64,000 nucleotides of DNA from Citrobacter amalonaticus (GCF_018252635.1 NZ_JAGTXM010000003.1:543007-607006), one strand, 5' to 3'; shown: positions 22,838 through 34,624, numbered from the stretch's first letter. The notes: generated by a model from the letters alone, not told the origin. A program made the numbers and translations.

Positions 22838-23101
22838 ATGAAAATCAAAACAACTGTTGCTGCATTAAGTGTTCTCTCTGTTCTTTCTTTCGGCGCATTC
22901 GCCGCAGATTCTATCAGCGCAGAACAAGCACAAAATCGCGAAGCGATTGGCTCGGTCTCCGTAAGTGCAATCGGCTCCAGCCCCATGGACATGCATGAAA
23001 TGCTGAACAAAAAAGCCCAGGAAAAAGGCGCATCAGCGTATCAGATCACCGAAGCCCGCAGCGGTGATACCTGGCATGCCACTGCCGAATTGTACAAATA
23101 A
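22838..23101 (+). CDS. yhcN: DUF1471 (YhcN/BhsA/McbA family) periplasmic stress protein
   Basis: An 87-residue secreted protein with a signal peptide (MKIKTTVAALSVLSVLSFGA, cut at AFA-ADS) and one DUF1471 domain, ending in the typical ITEARSGDTWHATAELYK-type strand. E. coli YhcN responds to cytoplasmic acid and peroxide stress; the biochemical role is not known. It stands alone with its own promoter region and terminator. Confidence 0.93.
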   Translation: MKIKTTVAALSVLSVLSFGAFAADSISAEQAQNREAIGSVSVSAIGSSPMDMHEMLNKKAQEKGASAYQITEARSGDTWHATAELYK

Positions 23102-23128
23102 ACCCTCGTCGTCTAGTCCGACGACATT

Positions 23129-23154
23129 GCCCCCGACTGTCGGGGGCTTTTTTT
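23129..23154 (+). terminator. yhcN terminator
   Basis: GCCCCCGAC and GTCGGGGGC form a GC stem followed by seven T, 27 bases after yhcN. Confidence 0.9.
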
Positions 23155-23159
23155 ATCTC

Positions 23160-23432
23160 TCAATGACGTACATTAAAACGCAACTGACCTTCCAGTTCTT
23201 CTTCCGCTTCATCAAACAACAAAATCAATGCGCCATAGCGTCGTCGTGACTTCTCGGGGAGATGCACAAATTCAATCTCCAGCGGTAACGGCAGCGCTTC
23301 ACTCATGATGATGTCCCACAGAGAATCGAGGTCATTCACTTTCTCTTTGGCCAGGCCAAACATCCGCGCAAACTCACGGTAGAAGTCGTCCTGCTCCTCA
23401 ATTTCATCAAAATCAAATGTATAGATATTCAT
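23160..23432 (-). CDS. yhcO: Barstar-like protein YhcO
   Basis: A 90-residue acidic protein of the barstar family ([20 protein letters not shown] at the start; [21 protein letters not shown] near residues 33-53). Barstar-type proteins inhibit barnase-like RNases, but no partner RNase is nearby and the natural role of YhcO is unknown. It follows the aldehyde dehydrogenase after 29 bases on the same strand, so cotranscription is possible, and converges with yhcN. Confidence 0.9.
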   Translation of the reverse strand: MNIYTFDFDEIEEQDDFYREFARMFGLAKEKVNDLDSLWDIIMSEALPLPLEIEFVHLPEKSRRRYGALILLFDEAEEELEGQLRFNVRH

Positions 23433-23461
23433 CTATCGCCACCTTCCCGACATTGGTCTGA

Positions 23462-24910
23462 CTACAGGCCGCCAATATGCAGGGTTTTCACTTCCAGAAA
23501 TTCGTCTAACCCCAGCACCGATCCTTCACGACCCAGTCCGGACTCTTTCACCCCGCCAAACGGTCCCAGTTCGGTGGAAACCGCACATTCGTTTATCCCG
23601 ATCATACCGCTTTCAATGGCCTGAGAGACGCGGAACACTCGTTGTAGGTTTTGTGTATAGAAGTAAGCGGCCAGGCCAAACGGCGTGTTGTTCGCACGCT
23701 CAATCACGTCTTGTTCTTGTGTAAAGCGGAAACAGGCGGCAACCGGGCCAAACGTTTCTTCACTCGCCAGTTTCATATCATCGCCGCACTCTCCCAACAC
23801 GGTGGGTTGCCAGAAGTTACCGCCGAGCGCATGAGGTTTTCCGCCCGCCAGCACTTTCGCCCCTTTCGCGACGGCATCTTCAACATGCTCACGCACTTTA
23901 TCGACTGCAGACGGTTCGATCAGCGGCCCAACCACCACGCCGTCATCCAGACCATTCCCCACCTGTAATGCCTGAACCGCATCGGCCAGTTTTCGCGTGA
24001 ACTCGTCGTAGACACCCTCCTGGATATAAAAGCGGTTCACGCTGACGCAAACCTGTCCGGCATTACGGAATTTATTGGCGATCGCGCCTTTCACTGCCGC
24101 ATCGATGTCCGCATCGTCAAATACGATATACGGAGCATTGCCACCCAGTTCCATCGACACTTTTTTCATCGTTTCCGCGGCGTTACGTACCAGCGTTTTA
24201 CCGACAGCCGTTGAACCGGTGAATGAAATTTTGCGCACCTCATGGCTTGCCATGATGGCATCGCTAATTTCCGGCGTATTACCCGCGACGGCGTTGAGCA
24301 CGCCATCAGGCACACCCGCCTTCTTCGCCAGCGTAAGCAGCGCAAAGGCACTCAGCGGGGTATTATTAGCTGGTTTTATCACCCCGGTACAACCTGCCGC
24401 CAGCGCCGGGCCGAGCTTACGGGTCAGCATGGCCATCGGGAAATTCCATGGCGTAATTGCCGCCACCACGCCAATGGGTTCGCGGGTCGCCAGAATGCAA
24501 GAGCCGGGTTTGATCGGCGGGATGATTTCGCCGTTAGCCCGTTTCGCCTGCTCGGCAAACCATTGGATAAAGCTGGCGGCGTATTCCACCTCGCCTTCGG
24601 CTTCTTTCAGTGGCTTGCCTTGCTCAGTGGTCATTAACCGACCCAGCCAGCTTTTATGCTCGAGGATCAATTCATACCAGCGATACAAAATCGCCGAGCG
24701 CTCTTTAGCAGTTTTCGCGCGCCAGCCGGGAAACGCTCTGGTGGCAGCAGCGATAGCCTCTTCAGTCTGCTGTTTTCCTGCTTTTGCCACTTTCGCGATG
24801 ACTTCCCCCGTGGCCGGATTAAGTACATCAAACGTGGTTGCCAGCGTTTTCCAGTGCCCGTCGACCAGATACCCTGTCTGAAAAAGTTCGTTATCCTGGA
24901 GCGTTTGCAT
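23462..24910 (-). CDS. NAD(P)-dependent succinate-semialdehyde dehydrogenase family protein
   Basis: A 482-residue aldehyde dehydrogenase resembling GabD. The start at 24910 (MQTLQDNELFQTGYLVDGHW) has AGGAG at proper spacing; the open frame to 24964 is unsupported. Visible motifs: ITPWNFPMAMLTRKLGPALA near 150-170, cofactor loop SFTGSTAVGK near 230, catalytic Glu in MELGGNAP near 253, catalytic Cys in NAGQVCVSVNR near 287, and TFGPVA near 383. Substrate cannot be fixed by sequence: succinate or glutarate semialdehyde, or a related acid semialdehyde, are possible. E. coli K-12 has no such gene between yhcO and aaeB. Confidence 0.85.
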   Translation of the reverse strand: MQTLQDNELFQTGYLVDGHWKTLATTFDVLNPATGEVIAKVAKAGKQQTEEAIAAATRAFPGWRAKTAKERSAILYRWYELILEHKSWLGRLMTTEQGKPLKEAEGEVEYAASFIQWFAEQAKRANGEIIPPIKPGSCILATREPIGVVAAITPWNFPMAMLTRKLGPALAAGCTGVIKPANNTPLSAFALLTLAKKAGVPDGVLNAVAGNTPEISDAIMASHEVRKISFTGSTAVGKTLVRNAAETMKKVSMELGGNAPYIVFDDADIDAAVKGAIANKFRNAGQVCVSVNRFYIQEGVYDEFTRKLADAVQALQVGNGLDDGVVVGPLIEPSAVDKVREHVEDAVAKGAKVLAGGKPHALGGNFWQPTVLGECGDDMKLASEETFGPVAACFRFTQEQDVIERANNTPFGLAAYFYTQNLQRVFRVSQAIESGMIGINECAVSTELGPFGGVKESGLGREGSVLGLDEFLEVKTLHIGGL

Positions 24911-24964
24911 CGTGTTTTCTCCTTCTGATGTCATCAATTGCGCACATCGATTAAGTATAGCCAT

Positions 24965-24993
24965 AAAAAAACCGACGCTTTTGGCATCGGTTT
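24965..24993 (-). terminator. aaeXAB terminator
   Basis: On the minus strand ACCGATGC and GCGTCGGT form a stem with one mismatch, followed by a seven-T run. It separates aaeB from the downstream aldehyde dehydrogenase. Confidence 0.85.
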
Positions 24994-25000
24994 CTGAAGG

Positions 25001-26968
25001 TTAGCTGTCGGTTAGCGCATGCTGGTATTTGTGTAACATGCCGGTCAGTCGTTTCACCGGTTCGGTCACCTGCGGCGGCGCTTCCCAGACGCGCAGTTTT
25101 TCCTGATACACATCCAGCTCATCCAGAAGCTGGCCAAAGTAGCGTCGGCGCTTGTCGTCATTCACGGCAGAAATAACATGATCCGCCGTACGACGCAGCT
25201 GCTGGTGAAACGCAGAGAGATCGTCGTTGACCGGAATAGGGGCATCCCGCAGGCGCTGGTGTGCAATGATCATCGTTAGCGCCAGGCGGAACTTCGGTAA
25301 ATCCCCCGGGAATTTATTCATCAACAGAAAAAGTTGCTGATAAAGCGCGGGAAGATGGTTCTCTTTGCGCCGTACCACGTTGGTGGTCATCGCTGACACC
25401 GCCGCAGAGACGAACTGGTTGAGCAGCACACGGCCCGTACGATCGCGAGAGTTATCGCGCACAATCACAATGACCAAAAAAGCCAGTACACAGCCGACAA
25501 TCTGCCCTAACGCACTGTCCAGAAACTGGCTGAAGTGGAAGGTCATCGGGTTATCCAGCACGATAATGTTAATGGTGCTGGCCAGCGCACCCATTGACCC
25601 CAGCCGCCGCTTCTGTACTTCGATCCCCAGAAAGAACCCTAGCACCGCCAGACTCAGGCAGAGCAACAGCATGCTTTGCTGAGTATTGGGGAGGATCACC
25701 AGAAAATAGAGCGCCCCCAGCGGCAGTGCGGCAAGCGTACCGTAGATAAAATCGATAGCAACCATACGTGGGTTCGGCAGACGCATTGCCAGCGAAGTCA
25801 CCACCGCAATCATCACCATCGCGCCGTTACCGGAAGTCCAGCCTGTCCACAGCCAGAACAGCGTTCCCAGCACACAAGAGAGCGTAGTGCGCCAGAAGTT
25901 CACCATGGCATGGTGACGTTCCGCAGACTCGACTTTCACCACCGGTTCTCCTTGCAACACCTCCTCTTCCGTGGCGCTGATTTTGGTGTTGCTAATCACG
26001 CCGCGCTTTAGCAGAAGATAGCGCGTTGCCGCCCCAGCCCAGGTATACAGCGTGACGGGCGTTTCACGTTCCCCGGTCCAGGCAATCACCCGACGCAGGC
26101 GCTTGAGCTGTTTATGTACATCCTGCGCGGTTTCAACCGGCATGGCGAAGAACTCGCGGAAGGTATCGGTGATCAGCTCAGGACGAGTGTTCTGAATCAG
26201 ATACGTTTCGCAGGATTGCGTAATCATGGTCAGCGACAGGGTATTGATCGCCTTCAGACGGCGATTCGCCCGTGCCCAGCGAGAGGATTCCATGTTCAGG
26301 TTGCTGCGCATTCCTTCCAGCGCCGTAGCCCGACGCACCAGCGAGCCCCAGGCGTTGTCCACTTCTTCGCTATCACCGTGTTTAATGCACAACTGCATCA
26401 ACTGGTACTGCGCCACCAGCAGACTATCAAGCTCACGATCGACCTCCTGCTTAATCGATCGCGGAGAAAAGAGCAGATCCGCGATGATGGCGCAGACAAT
26501 GCCGATGACAATCTCGCTACAGCGTTCTACGGCAAATTGCGGCGTTAGCAGCGGTTCGGTTTGAATAGTGATGACGATAATCAGCGCGGTGTAGCCCGAT
26601 AACCCCCACGCATAAGAATTCTCGACGCGCACCAGTGAAGAGATCCAGGTACAAAAACCCGCCCAGATACAGCACACCAGAATCATCAGCAGCGGCGCAC
26701 GGATCATCGCAATGATGATCACCAGCGCCGCGATACAACCAATAAAGGTGCCGACAATACGCAGCATCCCACGATAACGAATCGCGCCGGAATACGGTTC
26801 GCCGCCGGCGGCAAAGGCCGGACCTGCCGCGACAATCGCCGCTGTCAGCACCGCCCAGCGTGGTGTTTCAAGCTGGAAATGGAAGCCAACAAACAGCGCA
26901 AGGACAATCGCGCTGGCCAGTTTGACCGCAAAGCGAATGTGCTGGTTGGCGATGGAAAAAATGCCCAT
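25001..26968 (-). CDS. aaeB: p-Hydroxybenzoic acid efflux pump subunit AaeB
   Basis: AaeB is the 655-residue inner-membrane transporter (aromatic acid exporter/FUSC family) that pumps aromatic carboxylic acids out together with AaeA. Two halves are seen, each with several membrane segments (near residues 13-170 and 370-500) followed by a cytoplasmic domain. The ATG at 26968 is preferred over the GTG one codon earlier. It starts five bases after the aaeA stop. Confidence 0.95.
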   Translation of the reverse strand: MGIFSIANQHIRFAVKLASAIVLALFVGFHFQLETPRWAVLTAAIVAAGPAFAAGGEPYSGAIRYRGMLRIVGTFIGCIAALVIIIAMIRAPLLMILVCCIWAGFCTWISSLVRVENSYAWGLSGYTALIIVITIQTEPLLTPQFAVERCSEIVIGIVCAIIADLLFSPRSIKQEVDRELDSLLVAQYQLMQLCIKHGDSEEVDNAWGSLVRRATALEGMRSNLNMESSRWARANRRLKAINTLSLTMITQSCETYLIQNTRPELITDTFREFFAMPVETAQDVHKQLKRLRRVIAWTGERETPVTLYTWAGAATRYLLLKRGVISNTKISATEEEVLQGEPVVKVESAERHHAMVNFWRTTLSCVLGTLFWLWTGWTSGNGAMVMIAVVTSLAMRLPNPRMVAIDFIYGTLAALPLGALYFLVILPNTQQSMLLLCLSLAVLGFFLGIEVQKRRLGSMGALASTINIIVLDNPMTFHFSQFLDSALGQIVGCVLAFLVIVIVRDNSRDRTGRVLLNQFVSAAVSAMTTNVVRRKENHLPALYQQLFLLMNKFPGDLPKFRLALTMIIAHQRLRDAPIPVNDDLSAFHQQLRRTADHVISAVNDDKRRRYFGQLLDELDVYQEKLRVWEAPPQVTEPVKRLTGMLHKYQHALTDS

Positions 26969-26973
26969 CACAA

Positions 26974-27906
26974 TTAACCAAATTCGCGCAAACGGTGCGC
27001 CATTTTACGGAAAAACGAGTCATTATTTTCGTCACGATCCTGCTTGCCGGTGATCACGACCGTCGCGGTAGTTCCGGCTGGCCACAGGTTTTCCTGCTGA
27101 TCGTCAAGCTGGATACGAACCGGCACACGCTGCGCGAGGCGTACCCATTCCAGATTGGAATCGATCGTCGCCATCCCTTTGTCATCGCGTGTGCTGCTGG
27201 CATTGGTGACCCCTGCCGCGATGCTATCGACTCTTCCTTTTAACACCTTGTTACTTCCCAGCGGCGTGATCTCTGCACGATAGCCGGGGCGAACACCTTC
27301 GAGCTTGGTCTCTTCCATATAGGCCAGTACGTAAAAAGAGTTCTGTTTCACCAGCGCCACGGCGGTGGACCCCCGCGTGATAAACTCACCGGTATAGACG
27401 TTCAGGTTAGTCACCCAGCCATCCGCAGGCGCGCGAATGACGGTTCTTTCCAGATCTAACTTTGCGAGATCGCGGGTCGCCTGCGCTTTGGCAAGCTGAT
27501 GTAATACGGTTTGCAGAACGTTGTTGGCCTGATCAATCTCTTCACGGGACATGGCCTGGACGCCAAGTCGGTTACGACGCCCGGCTTCCTGGCGTTTCTC
27601 TTGCGCCAGTACCTGGTAATAGGCGACGTCGGCTTCGGCCTCTTCCAGCGCTTTTTGGTAGCGTGGTTGATCGATGGTAAACAACACCTGATCTTTCTTC
27701 ACCAGATCGTTATCGTGGACGTTAACATGCGTGATAAGTCCGGCAACGTCCGGCGCAATGGCAACCACATCTGCGCTAAAGCGGGCATCACGCGTCCACG
27801 GTGATTCGGTGTAATAGACCCAGGTACGGAAAATAGCGATGAATGCCAGGATGACCAGAACGAGGGTAATGGCCGTACGGGAGATTTTTCTTGTTAGTGT
27901 TTTCAC
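26974..27906 (-). CDS. aaeA: p-Hydroxybenzoic acid efflux pump subunit AaeA
   Basis: AaeA is the periplasmic membrane-fusion partner of AaeB. The start is a GTG at 27906 after GAGG, giving 310 residues as in E. coli; the longer open frame overlaps aaeX and is rejected. It has an N-terminal membrane anchor ([19 protein letters not shown]), a biotinyl-lipoyl-like domain split around a helical hairpin (about 50-170), and a beta-barrel domain ([20 protein letters not shown]). Confidence 0.95.
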   Translation of the reverse strand: MKTLTRKISRTAITLVLVILAFIAIFRTWVYYTESPWTRDARFSADVVAIAPDVAGLITHVNVHDNDLVKKDQVLFTIDQPRYQKALEEAEADVAYYQVLAQEKRQEAGRRNRLGVQAMSREEIDQANNVLQTVLHQLAKAQATRDLAKLDLERTVIRAPADGWVTNLNVYTGEFITRGSTAVALVKQNSFYVLAYMEETKLEGVRPGYRAEITPLGSNKVLKGRVDSIAAGVTNASSTRDDKGMATIDSNLEWVRLAQRVPVRIQLDDQQENLWPAGTTATVVITGKQDRDENNDSFFRKMAHRLREFG

Positions 27907-27913
27907 TTCAACC

Positions 27914-28117
27914 TCAAACGAACAGGCGCGATAGCAAGTAAAAGAGACAGCAATACAGCGCAGTATTGAACAGCGCCGGATGCCAGACAAAGTCATAGAT
28001 GCCCGTAGGCACCAGCACCCGACGCACCAGCCAGAAAATCGCCAGTGACAGAAGCAATTCAAAAAATATCGGTGGGAAGGACAGACCAAACACCACGATA
28101 ACGGGAAACAGACTCAT
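27914..28117 (-). CDS. aaeX: Small membrane protein AaeX (DUF1656)
   Basis: A 67-residue protein with two hydrophobic segments ([20 protein letters not shown] and a C-terminal one). First gene of aaeXAB, just seven bases before aaeA. Its role in efflux is not known; E. coli AaeX is dispensable for function as I recall. Confidence 0.92.
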   Translation of the reverse strand: MSLFPVIVVFGLSFPPIFFELLLSLAIFWLVRRVLVPTGIYDFVWHPALFNTALYCCLFYLLSRLFV

Positions 28118-28265
28118 GTTGACCTTGATAGTTTAGAGAGTGCAGGCGATATAGTTTTCAGCGAATGTCGACGCGGAGAAGGGCAAGGAAAGCCAGGCGA
28201 GAGCGACATAGCCTTTATTTGAATAATAATATATTACCGTAACTGTTATGCTGTTATCTATAATA

Positions 28266-28281
28266 TGTGATCTAAATCACT
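28266..28281. promoter_or_regulatory. CRP-like site in the aaeX-aaeR gap
   Basis: TGTGA-TCTAAA-TCACT matches the CRP consensus at nine of ten core positions, within a longer AT-rich palindrome. It lies 19 bases before the aaeR start codon and about 150 upstream of aaeX. Its placement suits either repression of aaeR or activation of aaeXAB from a distant promoter. Confidence 0.6.
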
Positions 28282-28299
28282 TTTAAGCCAGAGTGAATA

Positions 28300-29232
28300 A
28301 TGGAACGATTAAAGCGCATGTCGGTGTTCGCGAAAGTTGTGGAGTTTGGTTCCTTCACCGCCGCCGCCAGACAGCTACAAATGAGTGTTTCGTCGATCAG
28401 CCAGACGGTGGCAAAACTGGAAGATGAACTGCAGGTCAAGCTGTTGAACCGCAGCACGCGCAGTATTGGGCTTACCGAAGCCGGAAAAATTTACTATCAG
28501 GGCTGTCGGCGTATGCTGCATGAAGTGCAGGATGTTCACGAACAGCTTTATGCCTTTAACAACACGCCGATTGGTACGCTGCGTATTGGTTGTTCTTCAA
28601 CCATGGCACAAAATGTCCTCGCAGGGATCACCGCCAAAATGCTCAAAGAACACCCCGGCCTGACGGTTAATCTGGTCACTGGTATTCCGGCACCCGACCT
28701 GATTGCCGACGGTCTGGATGTAGTTATCCGCGTAGGTGCACTCCAGGATTCCAGTCTGTTTTCCCGTCGTCTGGGCGCGATGCCGATGGTGTTATGCGCG
28801 GCGAAAAGTTATCTCGCCCAGTATGGGATTCCGGAAAAACCAGCCGATCTCACCAACCACTCCTGGCTGGAATACAGCGTGCGGCCGGATAATGAGTTTG
28901 AGCTGATCGCGCCGGAAGGGATCTCCACGCGCCTGATCCCACAGGGACGATTTGTAACCAACGATCCAATGACCCTCAACCGCTGGCTGACCGCCGGCGC
29001 GGGCGTCGCTTACGTCCCGCTAATGTGGGTGATAAACGAGATCAACCGGGGCGAACTTGAGATCTTGCTGCCGCGCTATCAGTCCGATCCGCGCCCGGTC
29101 TACGCGCTGTATACCGAAAAAGACAAACTGCCGCTGAAGGTACAGGTGGTGATTAACTATCTGACCGACTATTTCGTCGACGTGGCGCAGATTTTTCAGG
29201 GAATGTACGGCCGCGGAAAAGAGAAAGTGTGA
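28300..29232 (+). CDS. aaeR: LysR-type regulator AaeR
   Basis: AaeR activates aaeXAB in response to aromatic acids. The 310-residue protein has an N-terminal LysR helix-turn-helix (FGSFTAAARQLQMSVSSISQ, near residues 18-37) and an effector-binding domain. It is divergent from aaeXAB with the binding region between (28118-28299). Confidence 0.95.
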   Translation: MERLKRMSVFAKVVEFGSFTAAARQLQMSVSSISQTVAKLEDELQVKLLNRSTRSIGLTEAGKIYYQGCRRMLHEVQDVHEQLYAFNNTPIGTLRIGCSSTMAQNVLAGITAKMLKEHPGLTVNLVTGIPAPDLIADGLDVVIRVGALQDSSLFSRRLGAMPMVLCAAKSYLAQYGIPEKPADLTNHSWLEYSVRPDNEFELIAPEGISTRLIPQGRFVTNDPMTLNRWLTAGAGVAYVPLMWVINEINRGELEILLPRYQSDPRPVYALYTEKDKLPLKVQVVINYLTDYFVDVAQIFQGMYGRGKEKV

Positions 29233-29239
29233 GGAAGAC

Positions 29240-29264
29240 ATCCTCTCCCGCTCCGGGAGAGGAT
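29240..29264. terminator. Hairpin between aaeR and tldD
   Basis: ATCCTCTCCCG and CGGGAGAGGAT form an 11-bp perfect stem with loop CTC, between converging aaeR and tldD. Neither side has a strong U-run; it resembles a common enterobacterial intergenic hairpin. Confidence 0.6.
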
Positions 29265-29274
29265 AAAGAGCACA

Positions 29275-30735
<1,461 letters not shown>

Positions 30736-30772
30736 TTAGTGACTGCAGATAGAGGATCTATGTACTGAGAGT

Positions 30773-30790
30773 GGGGCAATTCCTTGCCCC
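30773..30790. repeat. Hairpin between yhdP and tldD
   Basis: GGGGCAA and TTGCCCC flank TTCC in the 77-base gap just after the yhdP stop (minus strand). With no U-run on the minus strand it may be a weak terminator or mRNA-stability element. Confidence 0.55.
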
Positions 30791-30797
30791 CGTCAAA

Positions 30798-33700
30798 TCA
30801 TTGCGAATTTTCTTTCCGCGGCTGACGCAGGACTTCGTTGATTTGTGGTTTGTCGAGCGGACCCGTGATCCGATAACGCAGAATCGAGACTTTACTCCAC
30901 AACGGTCCAAGCACTTTACTGGCAGCAAAGACTGCCGCACCAACGATGGGGTTCACCGCAAACGCGGCAGCTACCCCTACCGTGGCGGAGATTTCCGGTG
31001 CCACCACCGCTTCAACATCCAGCTCACGGCGCACCAGGTTGACCGACCCTTTCATGGCGATATCCGCTTCCAGTCCGTCCACCAGCGTGTCGTCGGTATG
31101 TAATATGCCGTCTTTGATCCAGGCGGTGCTGCGAATGGAATCGAAGTAAAATCCTTCATTGAAGGTATCGCTAAAATCGAAGCGCAGTTTACGCAGCAGT
31201 GCGTCAAAGCTCAACAGACGCAGCAACTGCCCGGCGTGCCCGGTACTTAGATCGGTGATCTCCCCTTTGCCCAGGCGAGTGCGGATAATCCCGTTCAGCG
31301 AGGCGTCCTCCGGCTGCCACGGCGGGTTGCGCCAGTGCAGATCGTAATCCACGTTGAAAGATGCGTTGCGAATCGGCGTAGAAACGCCAAAGAATCCTGC
31401 CGCAGCGTCAATTTTGCTACCCCGTAGTTTTCCTTTTAAAGAAGTACGCTCGCTGCCGGGGGTGTTTACCCACTGTCCATCTGCCGTCAGCCGGGTGAAG
31501 CCGGTATCCAGCAGGCCATTACTCAGGTTCAGAGTGTCGCCCTGAATGGCCACATCCGCATCGATACGTCCGTATTTCTGACCCCACATCCAGCACTCTT
31601 CACAGCGCAACTGAACGTCAGGCCAGCCGCGAAAACTAAAGCGTTCTACAGAGGCAAATGGCGATGCAGGCGCGTCGCTGTTATCCGCTTTGGCCACGGT
31701 GGGGTTGTAATAGAGGTATTTGATAAACGCCTGCCACGGCGCATTATTGCGCATTGCCAGCGTGGCGTTGATCTCACGCCCCTGCGCCTCGACTTTAGTC
31801 CCATTCGATGCCGGTTCAGAAACGAGGCTCAGGTTGTTCCACTGTTGTCCTCCCAACGTTAACGCTGGGGTGCGCAGCGTAATGTGCTGAGGGAAAATGG
31901 CGTTGGTGCCGACGTTGTCCGCCGCCCCTTTCTGAAACAGCGCCAGCCATTGCGCGCCATCCATCGCCGGGAGATTCAACTCGATCCCTTCCGCTTCAGG
32001 CAGCGGCGGTGCCGTCTGGCTTTCCGCCGTCCAGATTGCCCGATCCAGCGTCAGCTTCTGGTTGAGCAACCAGCGGCTATTGAAGTGGTTTTCCTGCCCG
32101 GCGCTACCGGTCAGCGTAAAGCGACGCAGGTCGCCAGTGGCGTTGATTTTAACGGGTAACGCCGCGCCAGCCTCTTTATCCAGCGGCGAAGGTAAGTGAC
32201 TGCTTACATTCTTAAGATCGCCGTTGAGTTCGATGTTGTACGTCGCGCCGGAATGATACGGCAGATCGATACCCACTTTCCCGTTCCATGCCAGACTACC
32301 GCTAAGCGCGTCATTGACCTGCGAAGGCAATACGCCTGTGCGAGCGGGCTGCCAGTTGCCGTTGAGATTTACCGCGACCTGATAGGCTTTCGCCCCTTCC
32401 GTGGTGGTGAAATCAACGTTCAGCGGTTGATTAAACCAGTTCGCCGTCATCGGCTCGCTTTTCAGGTTGCCATTGGTAAAGCTGAATTTACCGTTGAGGT
32501 TTTTCAGGGTGGTGTCGAGCGGTTTGATAAACAGGCTGTTATCGCGCAGCGACACATCGCCTTTTGCGGTAACCAGTTCGCCGTCCAGCGGGATATCCAG
32601 ATGTAAGCGAGCATTCACATCGCCGTCGATCTGCAATTGCTCAAGCGTGGCGCCCAGCGACGTCTTCAACGGTGTGTCGTCAAAATAGGGTCCCACCGCC
32701 TTGCCCGGCCCCTGAATATCGGCGTCAATCAGCAACTTTTCTTTAGCGTAGTCCGGGATAATAGCCGTCAGATTCGAGGCCTTCACGCCGCCTAAATTAA
32801 CGCCATCAGTTTTCATCCACAGGCCGTCGTTAAGGAAATCCAGCTCGATATTCAGATCGGTCAGCGCAGGCCAGTCCGGCTGAAAAGCAAATTTCGCATT
32901 GCGCAGTGGGACCAGCACTTCAAACTGGCCTTCGTTGTGCTTGTACGGGAACAAATGCGGATTACCGCCGTACACCAGCGTCGCGTTATCCGCCTCACCG
33001 CCCTGAATCGCGCCGCTAAGATAATCCACCAGTTCCTTACCCATCAGGTTTTCCGGGAAGTAACGCCAGGCCTGTGAGCCATCATCAGTGCTAATCCCCG
33101 CCAGAATCCCCAGCCAGGGGTCATCGCCTGTCGGCTGGAGATAACGGAACCCACCACGCGCATGGACGGCTTTCGCTTTCACATCGATATTACGTCCGTC
33201 CAGTTGAAAACCTTTGTCATTCTTCAGCCAGCTCAGCGTGGCAACGCCATCTTCAATTTCTAAAGGCGCGCGAAAGACCGTTTCATAAGGCATTTTCGCC
33301 TGTTTCATCGACGCGGTCAGCGTGCCATTTTCCACGCTCCCGGAGAGCGTTCCGGAGAAGTGCTCCGCCCCCGGCAACAGCTTCCACTGTTTCCACGCCA
33401 GATCGCGCCATGAGGCCTGAAAACGAGTCTTTTCCGTGGCCTGAAGTGGGATATCCAGCGCCAGGGTATCGATATTTCCGCTCGGTTGGGTGGCAAGCCA
33501 GATATTCCCCAGCGCGGGTGAGAGCTTCGACACCATCGGGCGTAGCCCCTCAAGTCCTGTCAACGCCAGATGGCTGGCGCGGATGCGGAGTTCATCACTG
33601 CGTTTACTGTCCGCACCGCCAACTTCCTGCTCTGGGATCCAGGCAAGCTGTAACGCACCGCGCGGCCATGCCTTGCCGTCCATCGTGATGCGGGTATCAG

Positions 33701-34598
33701 GGATAGAAAACTGCCAGCCGGGTTGCTCACGACTGATATGCGCCGTCAGGTTGTCGACAGAGAGCGTATGAGTGTTGTTGTCGCCTTTCCAGCTTGCTCC
33801 GCCCTGTTTTAGCCAGACATCGCCACCGGCGATTTCACCTTTGCTGATGGTCATCCAGCCTTCGAGGCTAAAGCGCGCGGTCTCCAGCGCCACATTATCC
33901 TGCATCCATTTGCCCAACCACGGCTTCACGTCGATATCGTCAGCCTGCAGCCAGACCCGACCATTATTCAGCAACCCATCATCATCACGAAGATCCATGC
34001 GCACCTGCATGACGCCGTGCTGACCGGTCAAACTAGAGAGACTGACCTGTCCCTCCGCGCGATGGCGATTTTTACCATTAACCCAGGTGAGCTGCGGGAT
34101 CGCCAGTTCAGCGCGCTGGCCGGACAGCGTCAAAAAGCTGATTTGGCTGTCGCGTAGATCGAAGTGATCGAACTGGCGCAGAAAGAGATCGTTGATTCGA
34201 CTGGCTTCCAGCCCATCACCGCTTTCGCTGCGTTCAATCGGCGTGTTGGTACGGAAATTCAGTTGCCAGAAAGTGAGATCGCGAAACTGCCAGCGCATGT
34301 GCAACAAACTTTGCCAGACATCCAGCGCCAGAGTAACGCGTTTAACCGAGAATTCGCCGCCGTCTTTCAGTTCGGCGCGAATATCGCGTGCTTCGAGGGT
34401 GGGACCAAAATTTTGCCAGTTGGCAGAAAGCTGACTGGCCTGAACTGGCAGCCCAGTAGCAGACTCAATTTTGCTGAGGATCGTCGGACGCCAGCTGTCG
34501 AGATGCGGTAATACCAGGCGCAAACCACTGACCAGCAGCGCTACGACAACGACGAGCGCGGCTCCAGTGAGCAATAATATCCCCGGCAATCGCCTCAC
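30798..34598 (-). CDS. yhdP: AsmA-like phospholipid transport protein YhdP
   Basis: A 1266-residue inner-membrane-anchored protein with a long periplasmic part. YhdP, with TamB and YdbH, carries phospholipids to the outer membrane. A membrane segment (GILLLTGAALVVVVALLVSG, residues 5-24) precedes DUF3971 and AsmA-like beta-rich repeats. The start is a GTG at 34598, as in E. coli, after GGAGAGA. It follows rng after 56 bases, with a small hairpin (34625-34645) between them. Confidence 0.95.
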   Translation of the reverse strand: MRRLPGILLLTGAALVVVVALLVSGLRLVLPHLDSWRPTILSKIESATGLPVQASQLSANWQNFGPTLEARDIRAELKDGGEFSVKRVTLALDVWQSLLHMRWQFRDLTFWQLNFRTNTPIERSESGDGLEASRINDLFLRQFDHFDLRDSQISFLTLSGQRAELAIPQLTWVNGKNRHRAEGQVSLSSLTGQHGVMQVRMDLRDDDGLLNNGRVWLQADDIDVKPWLGKWMQDNVALETARFSLEGWMTISKGEIAGGDVWLKQGGASWKGDNNTHTLSVDNLTAHISREQPGWQFSIPDTRITMDGKAWPRGALQLAWIPEQEVGGADSKRSDELRIRASHLALTGLEGLRPMVSKLSPALGNIWLATQPSGNIDTLALDIPLQATEKTRFQASWRDLAWKQWKLLPGAEHFSGTLSGSVENGTLTASMKQAKMPYETVFRAPLEIEDGVATLSWLKNDKGFQLDGRNIDVKAKAVHARGGFRYLQPTGDDPWLGILAGISTDDGSQAWRYFPENLMGKELVDYLSGAIQGGEADNATLVYGGNPHLFPYKHNEGQFEVLVPLRNAKFAFQPDWPALTDLNIELDFLNDGLWMKTDGVNLGGVKASNLTAIIPDYAKEKLLIDADIQGPGKAVGPYFDDTPLKTSLGATLEQLQIDGDVNARLHLDIPLDGELVTAKGDVSLRDNSLFIKPLDTTLKNLNGKFSFTNGNLKSEPMTANWFNQPLNVDFTTTEGAKAYQVAVNLNGNWQPARTGVLPSQVNDALSGSLAWNGKVGIDLPYHSGATYNIELNGDLKNVSSHLPSPLDKEAGAALPVKINATGDLRRFTLTGSAGQENHFNSRWLLNQKLTLDRAIWTAESQTAPPLPEAEGIELNLPAMDGAQWLALFQKGAADNVGTNAIFPQHITLRTPALTLGGQQWNNLSLVSEPASNGTKVEAQGREINATLAMRNNAPWQAFIKYLYYNPTVAKADNSDAPASPFASVERFSFRGWPDVQLRCEECWMWGQKYGRIDADVAIQGDTLNLSNGLLDTGFTRLTADGQWVNTPGSERTSLKGKLRGSKIDAAAGFFGVSTPIRNASFNVDYDLHWRNPPWQPEDASLNGIIRTRLGKGEITDLSTGHAGQLLRLLSFDALLRKLRFDFSDTFNEGFYFDSIRSTAWIKDGILHTDDTLVDGLEADIAMKGSVNLVRRELDVEAVVAPEISATVGVAAAFAVNPIVGAAVFAASKVLGPLWSKVSILRYRITGPLDKPQINEVLRQPRKENSQ

Positions 34599-34624
34599 GC
34601 GTCTCTCCTTGTCTGCCTGAAAAT

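Noticed and set aside
23160-24910. Barstar-like yhcO and the aldehyde dehydrogenase as a toxin-antitoxin or defence pair
   Set aside because: The dehydrogenase has intact metabolic motifs and no toxin features, yhcO has its E. coli neighbours, and no barnase-like gene is present.
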